64,000 nucleotides of DNA, taken from Trichobilharzia regenti. Lineage: Eukaryota; Platyhelminthes; Trematoda; Strigeidida; Schistosomatidae. The notes under the pieces were generated by a model that worked only from the letters and a program-made list of their open reading frames with translations, ran no database searches and had not been told where the DNA came from. Numbering within the stretch: the stretch's first letter is position 1; each line of letters starts with the position of its first letter. Positions 47,664 through 59,500 of this stretch are shown piece after piece. Position numbers and translations under genes: made by a program. Location: contig OX235265.1 of the NCBI GenBank assembly GCA_944472135.2, forward strand, positions 53,517,112 to 53,581,111, in the 5' to 3' direction.

Positions 47664-47905
47664 GTGCGTCGATGGCACAGCGGTTGGGACGCTCGCCGAC
47701 CAAACACATGGTCCGGGTTCGATCCCTGGCCACAGACGCACCCCTTTACCTCACTAAGCCAGAAATAATGCTGGTAAAGAGGAAAGGTTGGGCATGAGGC
47801 TAGCAACCCCGTCCTGTAAAACCAAACACTGCTACAGAAACTTCAAGTCACTAGCTTGAAGCCCTATGTTCCCTTGGGAACGTGAAGGAAAAGGTTTTAT
47901 CTGCG
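47664..47905 (+). mobile_element. tRNA-headed SINE with an RTE-type 3' tail
   Basis: A box TGGCACAGCGG (47,673-47,683) and B box GGTTCGATCC (47,716-47,725) make a tRNA-derived Pol III promoter. The 3' end at 47,856-47,895 reads TTGAAGCCCTATGTTCC then GGGAACGTGAAGGA. This is the same 3' end as the RTE-A LINE (GAAGCCCTATGTTCC, hairpin, AAGGAT). The hairpin here is GTTCCC-TT-GGGAAC. Such tail sharing is the mark of a SINE mobilised by its partner LINE RT. Confidence 0.75.
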
Positions 47906-50900
47906 CCAGCCATTAAGAACGACTTTGAGGCATATCACCAGCCATTGGTTTTTTCTATCCCGAGGAGCCCAACCAGAAAGTCTACACCTTCCTACGTGGC
48001 TTAAACTAACTGTCATCGGTTTCATTGACTGATGCCATGTTTTGGTTTGACCACCACTAGCTCTTTTCTAGCCTGACCCTATGTCAACTAAGATTTCCCG
48101 TCGAGGGAAGCGATGGCTGGGCATACGTAACACATGTCCTAACCATCTCAGTCGATGTAGCTTCACGGCCTCGTTTATTGATTTCCCCCTCCTTACCCAG
48201 CATTCGACGCCTAACATCAATATTTCTCACCTTATTACACTACCTAACACGGGAGGTAGAACGCAGGCACCTATGATCAAAGACAGCTAGCCTTTCATTT
48301 CTTCCACTCTCAATGGCCAGATCTCACTCACAGCCATAAGGGAAGACAGAGAGGACTGTTGAGCAGTACACACGTCCTTTGGTCGATAGCCGGATATCAC
48401 GTTTACGCCAGAGACGGCGTAAACTGGCATATACGAAACGAGCCTTATGTATCCGTGCTAAGATTTCGTCGGCGATCAATCCGTTGGGGCTGATGCAACT
48501 TCCCAAATAAGTGAAGCGGTCAACGTGCCTACCACTTTACTCCCTATTTCTAAGCTAGAACTTGGCGTAGTCAAGTCCTGTAACATCATCTTACATTTGG
48601 TGGGAGCGAGTCGAATGCCAAACATTCGAAGATTGCAGCTCGAGGCGTTGAGAAGACTCTGCTCGGTTTTGTCAGCGTCTTCACCTAGAAGGAGTATGCC
48701 ATCTGCATATTCAAAGTCAACGAGATTATATCCTGGTAACAAGTCAATCCCTGAATCGTTGAAGTGAGTTAGGAATGGGGATAGTGGGCATCCCTGACGA
48801 ACATCACTAGTTGTGACCACTTCAGATGACAACTCGCCGTAAGCCCTCACCTGGATGCATGAGTTCGAGTAGAGTGCCTTGATCAGTGCAATGTATCCCT
48901 TTACAGCCAAGCATCGCCATAGTACCTCTCGGTCGACAGAATCGAATGCCGCCTTTAGGTCAAGCAATATGACGATTGTTAGACGCCGGTAAGTATGCCT
49001 ATGTTCCAGAATCTGTCGAAGGGTGAAGATATGATCAGTAAACCCTTTCCCTGGTCTAAAGCCTGCCTGGTTCTCTCATGTTTGTTCCTCCCGAACACCG
49101 CTTTGTCTACGTATTATTGTTGAGCCAAGAACTTTGGATACCATATAAGTCAAGCTAATCCCCCCGTGGTTGTCACAAGAAGACTTACCTTCCTTCTTGT
49201 ATGTCGAGACTTCCTCTGATTACCAGACACTGCCTAGTACCTTAGTTAACACAGACTGTAAACTGTCTCCACCGTAATTAAATACCCCTGGAGCCATTCC
49301 ATCAGGTCCTGCTGCTCTGTCCCGTTTCAGACTAGTGACAGCCTTAGTAACCTCAATTAGGGACGGTGGACCTGTATTTATATCCCATTCCGAGGGGGGG
49401 TGAGGTGTTGGATGTTTGTTAATTTGAGCGTGGCTGTAGACCGATTAAACTGCTTCTTAAAGTGTTCTTTCCAGCGTTCCAGTCGTCTGTCCTGGTGCGT
49501 CGGTGGCACAGTGGTTAGGACTCTCGCTGACCATGCACATGGTCCGAGCTTCGATCCCCTGCCGACGAACACCTGATATCTATGGTCGGCCTGCGAAATT
49601 TGGGCTACCGATATCCATTCTGAAAATTCCATACTTGTACGAAAGTACGGTGTGGAATCCAGCTGAAATCAAAAGAAAAATTTCTCAGAGATTGTTTCAC
49701 TTATCGTCTGCCTTTTACCACCTGTTTCCCTGGTGAGCCTAAACAGTTGTTTGGTGTTACCGATCGCCGATGCCTTTTCCATCTTTTTTGCTTTTGTCGC
49801 CCACCACTGTTCACGATCGTTGCGATGATGATTATCTGAACAGAACTGTAGAATACGATCATCGTTGTCGTTTCTTCGACAGGGAATTCCATATGTACCA
49901 CCTACATCTCAGTTTAGCACAACTTCCCTACTTAGGCATTGAAATCGCCTGCTAAAACAACTATATCTCAAAGTTTTGCTTTATGCAGCAAATTAGGCAG
50001 TTTCAGGTAGAAATCATCGTTTAGTTCATCCGAACTGCAGTCTGTTGGGGTGTAAGTGGAGACTACGAAAAGACAACGACTGGTAATGCCGTCCTTGCTT
50101 CTTCTAACGGACCCGTTCAGACAGACCGCATACATACGACTACCAAGTGGGATTCAGTCAAGAAGTGATTTTTCCGCTCTAACACTCAATGCTATCCCCA
50201 CACCTGCGAGTCCTCGCGAACTACCTGAGGGGTCTCTTGACACCCTTAAAGTAAATTTTTCAGATTCACCTTGTTGGTCTAGTGAGGTTAAGTGAATGAC
50301 CACACTCGGGTCTTGTATGCATGTCTCTGAAACACAACATACATCCATGGCTCGAGATATCAGAGTTGTGGCTAGTGATGCCTGTTGTCTGATTTGGCAG
50401 AGGGTCCTGACGTTGGAAGCTCCTATTTGGCGACATGGCTTTAAGGGGCTTTCGGGGGTGTCTCTATGGCTCTCATCGTTGTTTGTGGTCACAAACTGAA
50501 GTGAAGATGACTCACCAGCCTGAAGAATAGTACTGACTGTAGTAGGAAGGTAAGATGGTGAAGTTGATATGGGTAAAGAAGAATGATGCTCAGGAAGGCT
50601 TCGTGTGCTCTTGGAAGTGTGCGGGTGGTTGTTACTTCCCGGCTGCCCACACCGTGGAAGTTGAATGATTCTCCGAGTACCTGAAACAGAAAGAAGGTTG
50701 AAATTGCGTGACCACAGAGCCCGGGGGACAACTGCTTGAGGCCGGTCACACATGGCCTGTTTGAACTGGCGTCTTGGTCTGGTTCCGTATTAGTAACTTA
50801 CCGCCGGTTACGGACCACCATAGGGTAAGTTAGGATGTACAATTGTTGGGGTCGACCTTTTCTAATCCCCTCTCTCCATAGTAGAGAAACAGCATAACTG

Positions 50901-51170
50901 GCATGCTGGTCATCTGAGGGAAACACCTTACTTCTGTTACATCCCTGTTCCCCAACAGTACGACTTCGCCCACATACACCCAGCATAATGTAAAAAAATA
51001 AATTCTTACACTATGCCGGCAACTGGTTTTAGTCTAATCGCTTTCCTAACAGCCTTTCTGGCATGGTTGGACGTGCAGGAACAACAGTTCCAGCCAGTGT
51101 AGATTGTTGGGTCATTGCGATATGCAAGCCCGACCACCACGTCAAATTAGCAGCTTTCATTAGAGTCAAT
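47906..51170 (-). mobile_element. RTE-B LINE, near full length but decayed
   Basis: Minus strand from 51,170: the 5' leader ends ACCACCACGTCAAATTAGCA as at the RTE-B 5' end near 62,560. Endonuclease remnants follow (50,154-50,753; SNVRTLCQIRQQASLATTLI, CCVSETCIQDPSVVIHL), then an interruption by a SINE at 49,494-49,675. RT remnants come next, with LDLKAAFDSVDREVLWRCL at about 48,910-48,967, DVRQGCPLSP, VDFEYADGILLLG (FEYADG: second catalytic Asp lost) and a C-terminal part to 48,324. Numerous frameshifts; inactive. The 3' portion (47,906-48,320) is noncoding in all frames I tried. Confidence 0.82.
49494..49675 (+). mobile_element. tRNA-headed SINE inside RTE-B
   Basis: Starts TGCGTCGGTGGCACAGTGG (A box) and continues to a weak B box (GCTTCGATCCCC, 49,549-49,560), then CGACGAACACCTGATATC and ends ...CCATACTTGTAC with a GTGTGGAATCCA tail. 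It sits antisense in the RTE-B linker, between the sequence for the conserved SEKN and DRRLDRWKEH positions. The tail differs from the SINE at 47,664, so there are at least two SINE subfamilies with one tRNA head. Confidence 0.75.
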
Positions 51171-51479
51171 TAAATCTAATCAGGCTTAACTCTTATATAG
51201 GCAACTTTAAAAATGAAAATTCATACATAAACTAATCACAGTGTTTTGTAAGTAATGATAATATTAAGATTGTGCATATGAATTGTGCGATTGCTCATAA
51301 TAATAGTAATTGTTATAATAATAATGGTTATATTAACAAGAATCATGAAAAAGTGATGCAATCTGTGATAACTCGAATAGCGAAAAAACAGGATGATTAA
51401 GCAGAGAAATGTTTAGGTAGAAGTAGTCGATAGGAGCTAAGAAAAACAAATGAACCGATTAGGTAATGCTTGATTCTTT

Positions 51480-52150
51480 CACGGAGATGGGCTACCCCAG
51501 TAGTTTCATATAGAAACATATGACAACATGAGAGAGAAAACCTGAAACTATGACTGCACGTAAAATCTCTATTTATTAAGTCACAATTTAATGGTGGCTT
51601 GTCAAGAGACATTCCAGGAGTATACGAAGAACGTTTTACGCAGCCAACGAATGTTTGGGACGCAAACGAAAGATAAGCTAGATGGTTCTGCCACATCTAT
51701 GCGCATTTATCAATTCAACTGCACCTGCAGTGATAGTTATGTTGGGCGTACTACTAGACAGCTTAGTCGACGTGTTGGTGAACATCTCCCATCGTGGTTT
51801 GGCAAAGGACAGACAAAAACAATCCGTAGCTCCATTTTGTCACATTTAGTTGATTGTGGTCACGTAGTGGAGAAGACGGAAACTTTAAAAGTAATTCATT
51901 GTATCTTGCCGAGTCCTTCCAACATACTTCGTATTCGTCTACCACACACAGCTGAGGTGATAGGCATTCGGACTGTTAAACCTAAACTATACATTCAAAA
52001 AAGTTCGTACAGTCATTATCCCTCCCTTGAACTATTCAGACATAACCAACTGATGACTTCTCCACCACCCCTCACTTATATTTTCCTTCCCTCTCTTATC
52101 ATCCCGTAATCTTATCACATCTTCATTGAAGCGTATTTTATTTGCTTTGC
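51480..52150 (+). pseudogene. Internally deleted PLE, copy 2
   Basis: Inverted counterpart of 40,739-41,410. The nuclease frame (51,591-52,109, 172 codons) differs by one Cys-to-Arg change in the GIY half (SMRIYQFNCTC). The deletion junction upstream (GATGGGCTACC...TTTCATATAGAAACATATG) is the same. It begins about 310 bp beyond the RTE-B 5' end. Confidence 0.82.
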
Positions 52151-52421
52151 ATACAATCTGGCAACAGTTAATCGGTTCATTTGTTTTTCTTAGACCTTAT
52201 CGACCACTTCTCCCTAAACATTTGTTTTTTTAGTCATCCTGTTTCTCGTTATTCGTGTTATCACAGATTGTCTCACTTCTTGATCCTTGTTATTGATCAA
52301 ACCGTTATTATTATTATGTTTAGTTGCACAATGTATATGCAGTCTAATTGTTATTATTATTACTAACAAAACACCGCGATCGGTTTATATTTGATTTTTT
52401 ATTTGTAAAATTATATCAGTG

Positions 52422-52470
52422 TCAAGCCTGATGAGAACTAATAGAAGACAAGAGAATTGTCGAAAGGTCT
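52422..52470 (+). ncRNA. Possible degenerate PLE hammerhead
   Basis: CTGATGA at 52,428-52,434, then a hairpin GACAA-GAGAA-TTGTC (52,447-52,461), GAAA (52,462-52,465) and GGTC. A 12 nt unpaired run before the hairpin breaks a normal stem II. Its position, about 320 bp after the PLE nuclease stop on the same strand, matches the convincing hammerheads of the unit PLE. Confidence 0.4.
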
Positions 52471-52984
52471 AATATACCTTACCCTGCATCAAAAGATTAA
52501 CCAGTTTCCTGGGTTCGAAAGTGTACAGTTTTCTGATTTTAACCGTTTTGTATTTTGTCAACCGAGCTGATTAGATCAGTTCATTATTCTGTAAAATAAT
52601 AAAAACTTTAAGAATACTTTTAAAAAATTATATCAACTATCTAGAATGAAGTTATTTGAAACAACCCGAAATAAATAAGAGCATTTCATTATTAGTTTCG
52701 TTGTCCAGCCTGGAAATTGTTATCTTTAAAACTGGGACTACTGACTGTTGTTATATGTTAGTCCGCTTATCCTGAAATTTTTGTTATTGGGTTTTTGGTA
52801 TAATCTTCACCGCATACTGAGGTGGTTAGTATCTGCATGTTTAATCGCAACTGCTGGGACCAATATCCAACTAGCAGTGTAACGACAGAAGACAAGGGCG
52901 AGGCAACAGAGCGTTTATTGGAAAAATCAACAGATATTTATAGATTTTCATATACATTATTTATTTTTTATTTTATTTAGCTTG

Positions 52985-53165
52985 ATTCCACACAGTATTT
53001 TTGATACAAGTATGGAATTTTCAGCATGTGATATCGGTAGCCCGAATTTCGCAGGCCGACCGTTGATATCGGGTGTTCGTCGTCAGGGGATCGAGCCCCG
53101 GACCGTGTGCATGGTCGGCGAGCGTCTTAACTGCTGCGCCATCAGCGCGGTTAGACAGAGAGGTA
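52985..53165 (-). mobile_element. tRNA-headed SINE, copy on minus strand
   Basis: Minus strand: A box TGGCGCAGCAG, B box GGCTCGATCCCC near 53,088-53,099, CGACGAACACCCGATATC, and end ...CCATACTTGTATCAAAAATA. Same subfamily as the SINE at 49,494 with a slightly different B box. Confidence 0.72.
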
Positions 53166-53324
53166 ACGTCTTCTGATTGGTTGTTTTCCTGGTGAAGGTT
53201 ATTCTGTCAACTCTTTGTTGACTTTTCTTACACAGTCCATTGATATTTCTGCTAATCTTATCCGCCCACGCTAAGTCTGCTGTTATTGGTTGTTGAGTTA
53301 GTATTTGTCCTTGTTTTACAATTG

Positions 53325-53750
53325 ATGGATGGTGGCTAGCAGTGGAATCCAGGATGCGCATTTCGTCCTATTTGGGACTCGTCCTTGTTTTCTTCATGAC
53401 CAAGATTTGGGTAGTAATCATTGATGTAAATTGCTATCTACCAATTTTGCCTAGCAGACAGCTCTCACCACAGGAACACACGGGTCTATCTGTTTATTCT
53501 GTAGAGTTCGGAACAGTGATGAATGCACCTAGGCTATCGAGCCACGAAGAATTCTGTGACCCATGTAACTCTTTCAGAGTGAAATCGATCAGTTCAACTA
53601 GCCTTACAGTCTCATTTGTGGTCTATGGAAATAAATAGGTTCCTATTGTTTTTGGTAGATTAATATTAATAATTAATAATGGTTGCTAACAATGACTCCA
53701 GGATGCTCATCTACCCTATTTGGTATTTGTCTTCTTAACGTATCTGTATC
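53325..53750 (+). repeat. Two diverged copies of a short repeat
   Basis: GTGGCTAGCAGTGGAATCCA...CTATTTGGGACTCGTC (53,331-53,393) and TGGTTGCTAACAATGACTCC...CTATTTGGTATTTGTC (53,679-53,733) align over about 55 bp. The 98-codon frame at 53,342-53,638 lies between them and starts inside the first copy, so it is unlikely to be a gene. Origin of the repeat unknown. Confidence 0.5.
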
Positions 53751-55700
53751 CCGATAAGTCGTTCTTTTTCCACTGCGACTCATACAAAACCAGTCGTTTC
53801 AGTCGATTAAGCCCTATGCACCGACTGGCTGAGTCACATCACAAGTGTCACCTGTTTTGCCACAGATTCCGGTTGTTACTTATCTAAACTTGCATTCCAC
53901 GCATAACTATTATCAATCAAATAGCATCTAGTTGATATGAAAAACAACATCAAAGCATCTATTTTAGGAGCCCGTGTGTCAACAGGTATGTTTCGCTGCG
54001 TTTGAGGAGAAATAACTTCATTGTTGTTTTAATATATTACTTTATAGTTCGTTAACATTGCTATATTACAAATTAGACTAGCTTTGACTTTGCTTTTAGA
54101 AATGAACCTTTTTACTAGACAGTTATTGAACTTTTCAAACAGTTTCATTTATGTAAAGTAAGCAAATAAATTGTAAGCAGAGTCATTCTTCAGCTTTCAG
54201 TAATTACTGAATTCTTTGGATTATCTTCCATCATTAATTTATTGGGAAATTCTGTAAGTTGTTAAAAGCAATCTAAAAAGATGAGTCCAGTTGGCTCAAG
54301 AACAATACGGTGTTTTAAAAACCACTAGGATACCTCTATTTAACCTCACTGATTAGTAATCTGTATCTCTAGGTAGTAGTAAACTTATCTCAAGCTCCTT
54401 GTCTTACGTCGACACCAACTTCGAATTCATCGCTAGTCAATCACCTCTTAACTTCTTAGAAACTCATTTCTCATGCCTACTCATTTATGGTAAGAGGAGT
54501 AATAGAGTACACTAGATAATAGATGGTACCTCAGGATATATTTAAAAACACGAAGTGCTGTCTCCAAATTAAATAAAGCACAGATCAAAACATTCCTGTC
54601 AATTATTGGCATTCACCACTTTTATTTAAAAGTACAATTATATATATAATCAATATTTATTAGACGATTTCCCTGTTAAGTTGTTTGTTCAGTCAATAAG
54701 ACCGTGTTAATATCGTTCAATGTTTTTAATCTTTTGTTATAGCTTGTTGGTGTGCAAACAGATAATACCTGAATTAATGGTGATACTAAACTTATTTTAA
54801 TCGATGTATAATGTGAGTAAATCAATAATCACGCATCACTAAAAAACTTTAGATAAGTTCTGTAAGATAATTTTGAAAAGTTACAAGTAGTTTGAGTGCT
54901 CCTTGAAAGTCAAGGATTTTCTGACTTATGTTGTTTAATGATGAAATCTACAGTGAAAGCATGTATGTGTTCATAAGCTCGAATAAAGTGTGAAGGTTAA
55001 TTATGTAAGGTAGGTGTTCAGATTTATCACAAATGAAATTAGTTGTGAAATCTCGCTAATCAAGGCTGTTAAACGTTGAGTTCATAGTTAAACACAGTGA
55101 TATATATGACAAATAAACAAACAATTTTAGAGTTTTTGAACAATGGAGGAAAATTATTCTTGTGTTCTCTTAAGTCGGTGGTATGAATTGCGAACGTTTG
55201 CTATTGAACAATATCTTCAGCGTTAACTTTAATTTGGGAAGAGCCTTGGGAACTCTCCACAGTAACTATACATTTAAATAATTTTTATAGTGTAATGAGC
55301 GTTCAACAGGTAAAATCAGAACTGTGTTTTAAGAAGATAGAAATAAACTGAAATACCCAATAGAGTCTACGACAAATGTATTTTGTAATCCCTCGAGGCA
55401 TATATTAAAATTTAATACATAGAAATGTGTGTGTTTCATAGCCCAGTGAATTTATTCACATTATAAGATTCAGTTGTGAGTTGTGTGTAACGTTAGACTA
55501 CATATTGCGATTCGATCAAAAAACAGATTATGTGATAAGCTGAAGCAAATCAATAATTTAATTGAAGGAATGACTTATGTTTACTTCAATGTACTTTTTA
55601 TTCACCTTATTAAAAATAATAGAAGGACTGCTTTTACTTAACCTTGAACCTTCATTGAAAGCTTTCAACTACCCTAACCAATTTGCTGATAATTTTTTTT
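53751..55700. other. Noncoding
   Basis: AT-rich, no frames with motifs, no element ends recognised. Confidence 0.4.
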
Positions 55701-55714
55701 GGATTATAGATTGA

Positions 55715-55878
55715 TTCCACACATTATTTTTGATACAAGTATGGAATTTTCAGAATGGATATCGGTAGCCCAAATTTCGCAGGCCGACCATAGATATCAG
55801 GTGTTCGTCGGCAGGGGATCGAAGCTCGGACCATGTGCATGGTCAGCGAGAGTCCTAACCACTGTGCCACCGACGCAC
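55715..55878 (-). mobile_element. tRNA-headed SINE joined to an RTE-B fragment
   Basis: Nearly the reverse complement of the SINE at 49,494-49,650. Its tRNA head joins RTE-B sequence at CACCGACGCACCAGGACAGA, the same junction as at 49,490-49,505. Confidence 0.78.
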
Positions 55879-56242
55879 CAGGACAGACGACTGGAACGCT
55901 GGAAAGAACACTTTAAGAAGCAGTTTAATCGGTCTACAGCCACGCTCAAATTAACAAACATCCAACACCTCACCCCCCCTCGGAATGGGATATAAATACA
56001 GGTCCACCGTCCCTAATTGAGGTTACTAAGGCTGTCACTAGTCTGAAACGGGACAGAGCAGCAGGACCTGATGGAATGGCTCCAGGGGTATTTAATTACG
56101 GTGGAGACAGTTTACAGTCTGTGTTAACTAAGGTACTAGGCAGTGTCTGGGAATCAGAGGAAGTCCCAACGGGTTGGCGTAAGTCACTGATTATCTCGAC
56201 ATACAAGAAGGAAGGTAAGTCTTCTTGTGACAACCACGGGTT
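55879..56242 (+). pseudogene. RTE-B RT fragment
   Basis: Reads DRRLERWKEHFKKQFNRSTA, then in other frames ...GPDGMAPGVFNYGGDSL...SVWESEEVPTGWRKSLIIS and KSSCDNHG, i.e. the region just before and at the start of the RT. It stops abruptly at 56,242. The upstream endonuclease is replaced by the SINE. Confidence 0.8.
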
Positions 56243-58640
56243 GTACACCGGTGCAATGTTGAATCCAGCTGATCAGACAAATCTATTTGAAAATAACATT
56301 GTTCGCTAAAACGTGTTGTTCTAAATTTCTTCGTCTTATAATTAGCGCGCGTATGTCATCATCAGACTTTGTAATCTCTGGAGGCCACTTAGCGTCTTTT
56401 GAAAGTGAATATAGTTTAAATCGCAGCAGGTAAATAAAAAGCTGCAGGACATTTGATTATCATATCTAGTACTGTATATTAGATACAAGAATGCTATTTA
56501 TTATTATTATTATTATTAGTTAATGTTAATTGGCATCCTTTGCCAATCACCCATCAAGAGGCTAGCATGCATAATGTTTCTAATATGCTATCAAATAAGA
56601 CATTGAAAATTCGAAAGAAAACAACTAATAACCAGTATACAAAAGAAACTAAAAACAATTTGATGGCTTTGTGGGCGCCTTCACACAAGAGATAAATTAA
56701 GCAAACAAACTACCAACAACAACAAACATAAATTATCTATCATAACAATGTGAATCCTCATGAACATGATTTTAGACAATTCACATAAGGTGAAAACAAG
56801 TTAAGCAGTTGTTGTTAATAGTTTCTATTATAATAATGAATTATGTACTCGCATAATACACCCCTCGAGAAAAATTCACGATTTAATCCACATTTATGAA
56901 TTAATAATGAAAAAGAACAATTCATAATAAAAAGAACTGGACAACTTTATACACAGTTTGAGCACTAGGTGCTAGTTCACACGTTTTTATATGAGGACTA
57001 ATTATACTAACTTGCTATCCAAACTTTGGTAGATAGAGTGGGACCCGAACCTATAATCTAATATACAGAAACTAACCGTACTTGACACGCTTCAGATATC
57101 CTCCTCGCACCATAAGTAACTCATTTTGTAGAAGGCCACAAGGAGTTCAAGTCGCTCCAACTGACAACACGCCAGGGTTGCAGCGACCTTTTAGACAGAT
57201 ATAGTTTCTTAGACGCCAAACAATTTTAATCTGATCAGTGCAGATTAGTGATATGGTGCTCAATGTCTAGTCTGGGAATAAATCAACCAGAATTTGGCTC
57301 ATGTAAAATAACGCACAATATTTTATTGATCATGATTACTGATTAATTGACATACCGTGGGTGATATTCTGAATCATACACTATTACGTGAAGTGTACTG
57401 TGCGGCTCACGTCGTTGTATGTTCTCGTTTAAGTAATGCAGGCTGGGAAGACAAGTAGATGTCATATAATGAGCTTGGCTTAATGAAGCGATAGTCGCAA
57501 TTAGTGCGTCCCTATTTTAATCTCAACGTATTGTGAATAATAACAATTAGTCATGAAATAGACCTTTATATCTGGGAGATGAAAAGTACATCAGAAAACT
57601 CACTTTTGGACTCGAAACGATCAAAAGACTCTGTATCCCACCATCATTTTTTCAACAGGACTATGTCATCTAAATACAACACGTCAGCTAATTACCCTCT
57701 AAGAGGAGATCCATCATCACGAAGATAATCAATTAAAAGACATTATTATTTAATAATTACAGCAGTACTAGTATGCTGAAAAACAAATAACCAGCACCGA
57801 AAGTAATGAGAAGATATACTACACAAACTCGCAGACCACCACAGACACCGTTCGAGAAAGTGGATATCCGCAAACTGCCTAATAACTTATTTTGTTTTAT
57901 GGAGACTAAGCAAGCAAAACATATTTCAGTAGTTAAACATTGTGCTTTTGCTTTAAACAGGCCCCCAGGTATACGTAATTCTAAACACCGAGGTTGCGGA
58001 ACATGACAGTAATTCAAATCAATTACTGCTGTCGATAATCACTAGGATGAAGATAAATAGACAAATTACTAGTAATGTTAGTAAATAAAATATATTTGTC
58101 TAACTTAACAGCTGGACTTACGTGGTGAATACAGGCAGCATGGCTAATATAAACCGTGATCCAAATGTTTCTTGAAAATTTTGTTTCACTCCCAAATTAA
58201 ACAAATACTTATCTGGTTGTCCACCACGTAGTCTTGGAGGATGGAAAGTTTCTAGTCAAAAATACAGATATTATTATAAAATTAATGGATGATTATGCTG
58301 AACAGTAGTGTAAGTGATACACTACTAGATCCAATGAAATATGCTAATATTTATAAGGAGAGACTGTAACTCTCAACCGTAAACTCTAAACGGCTGTAGA
58401 CTGTAAATGCATTAGCTATTGTTTTACTATATCCACTACACACTTGCAGCTGAATCACTGTATTTCGTATAAAACATAAACACGAAAAGTTTGTTTTCAC
58501 TCAGTTGTCTTAAGTGGTGTATCCTATGTGCTCCATTTAAGTCATTCTCGTGTTTTCCACATACACTTTCCTTCATTGTACGTCTTATACTGTTGCCATA
58601 TTTTCTGCATAAATTAGGATTACCATGAGATGCATTGTTT
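56243..58640. other. Noncoding, with (ATT)n at 56,489-56,518
   Basis: No gene or element recognised in 2.4 kb apart from the ATT microsatellite. The 86-codon frame at 57,757-58,017 and its antisense partner carry no motif I know. Confidence 0.4.
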
Positions 58641-58644
58641 ATTG

Positions 58645-59310
58645 TAGGCTTCTAGTCAGTTCAATGAAGTGGGAGAAACTTGTTCTGACAGTACAGTTGG
58701 ACATGAAATAAAAACTCTGAAGGATATTTTATCTAAAAGTCGGTATCCTGAGAAGGCTATCAATAAATACTGTAAAGACATGAGCCCCAGCAAAACTATC
58801 CGAACAGTTACAAAGAAATTCGTATTTATCCATTCGCCGTTCAAAGAAAATGATGTGTTCAAGAAGTGGTCAGACGAAAGCTTGACAAAGCTATCAAGAG
58901 AACCTATTATGCTACAAAACTCGTGTTTCTTAACATTACTAAACAGGTGTTTAAACAACCTGGAAAAGACCAGTCTCCAATTCTCGACACTTCAAACTGT
59001 GTATATCAGTTAGTGTGTTTGTGGAAGCAAATACATAACTCGTACAGAAAAGCGATTGTCTGCTCCCATGATGGAGGCATTTGCCTAGGTGGTTGGAAAC
59101 AGTTGAAGTGAAAGTGCCTGAAATTTCGATAACAAAACATCTTCCGACCGACGGACATGATATCGACGCTGTCAAGTCATTCACTGCTGTCAGCAGACAA
59201 ACAAACAGGAAGATACTAGCAATTGAAGAGGCTTGTGCAATTCGAGTTTATAAGCCAGGTATATGTGTACAAAAGGAAACCGTAGTCACACTGAATCTAC
59301 CATGGTAAAA
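58645..59310 (+). pseudogene. PLE C-terminal fragment, third lineage
   Basis: Frames give SRYPEKAINKYCKDMS and FVFIHSPFKENDVFKKW (pre-nuclease region), then in another frame SPILDTSNCVYQLVCLWKQI with a damaged YIG half, then DGHDIDAVKSFTAVSRQTNR, ILAIEEACAIRVYKPGICVQ and the terminal LNLPW, matching PLSLPWS of the intact PLE. At least two frameshifts. The catalytic core is incomplete, so it is inactive. Confidence 0.8.
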
Positions 59311-59455
59311 TGTTTTATTTATTAACTGTTATTATTTTAAATGAACTATAGCCAAGATTTGACAGAATAGTTCTATAATATTTGGGCGCCGAGTGAGAAG
59401 TAGACATTTGTAAAAAATTATATTTGTAAAATCTCAGCGATATTGAAATGAGTAA

Positions 59456-59500
59456 TTCCAACGTTTCGTTCGGCAATCTGGTCCGAACTTCTTCAGGGAA
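59456..59500 (-). ncRNA. PLE-type hammerhead ribozyme, best fold in the window
   Basis: Minus strand: stem I TTCC (complement of 59,497-59,500) pairs with GGAA (complement of 59,456-59,459); core CTGAAGA (59,490-59,496) fits CUGANGA; stem II GTTCGG (59,483-59,488) pairs perfectly with CCGAAC (59,468-59,473) around a 9 nt loop; GAAA (59,464-59,467); then C-G-T-T with the ACGT palindrome as stem III. All core positions are consensus. It lies on the strand opposite to the neighbouring PLE fragment, so it may belong to another PLE end. Confidence 0.8.

Noticed and set aside
47664..47745. Genuine tRNA gene
   Set aside because: A and B boxes fit, but acceptor and anticodon arms do not fold properly and the sequence continues into a SINE body and tail; the same applies to the other tRNA-headed copies.
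50056..50295. Plus-strand frame over the RTE-B copy
   Set aside because: Antisense shadow of the decayed endonuclease on the minus strand.
53342..53638. Possible secreted or membrane protein with a hydrophobic N-terminus
   Set aside because: It starts inside a short repeat and has no domain; probably chance.
57757..58017. 86-codon frame with antisense partner
   Set aside because: Neither strand shows a recognisable domain or support for an exon.
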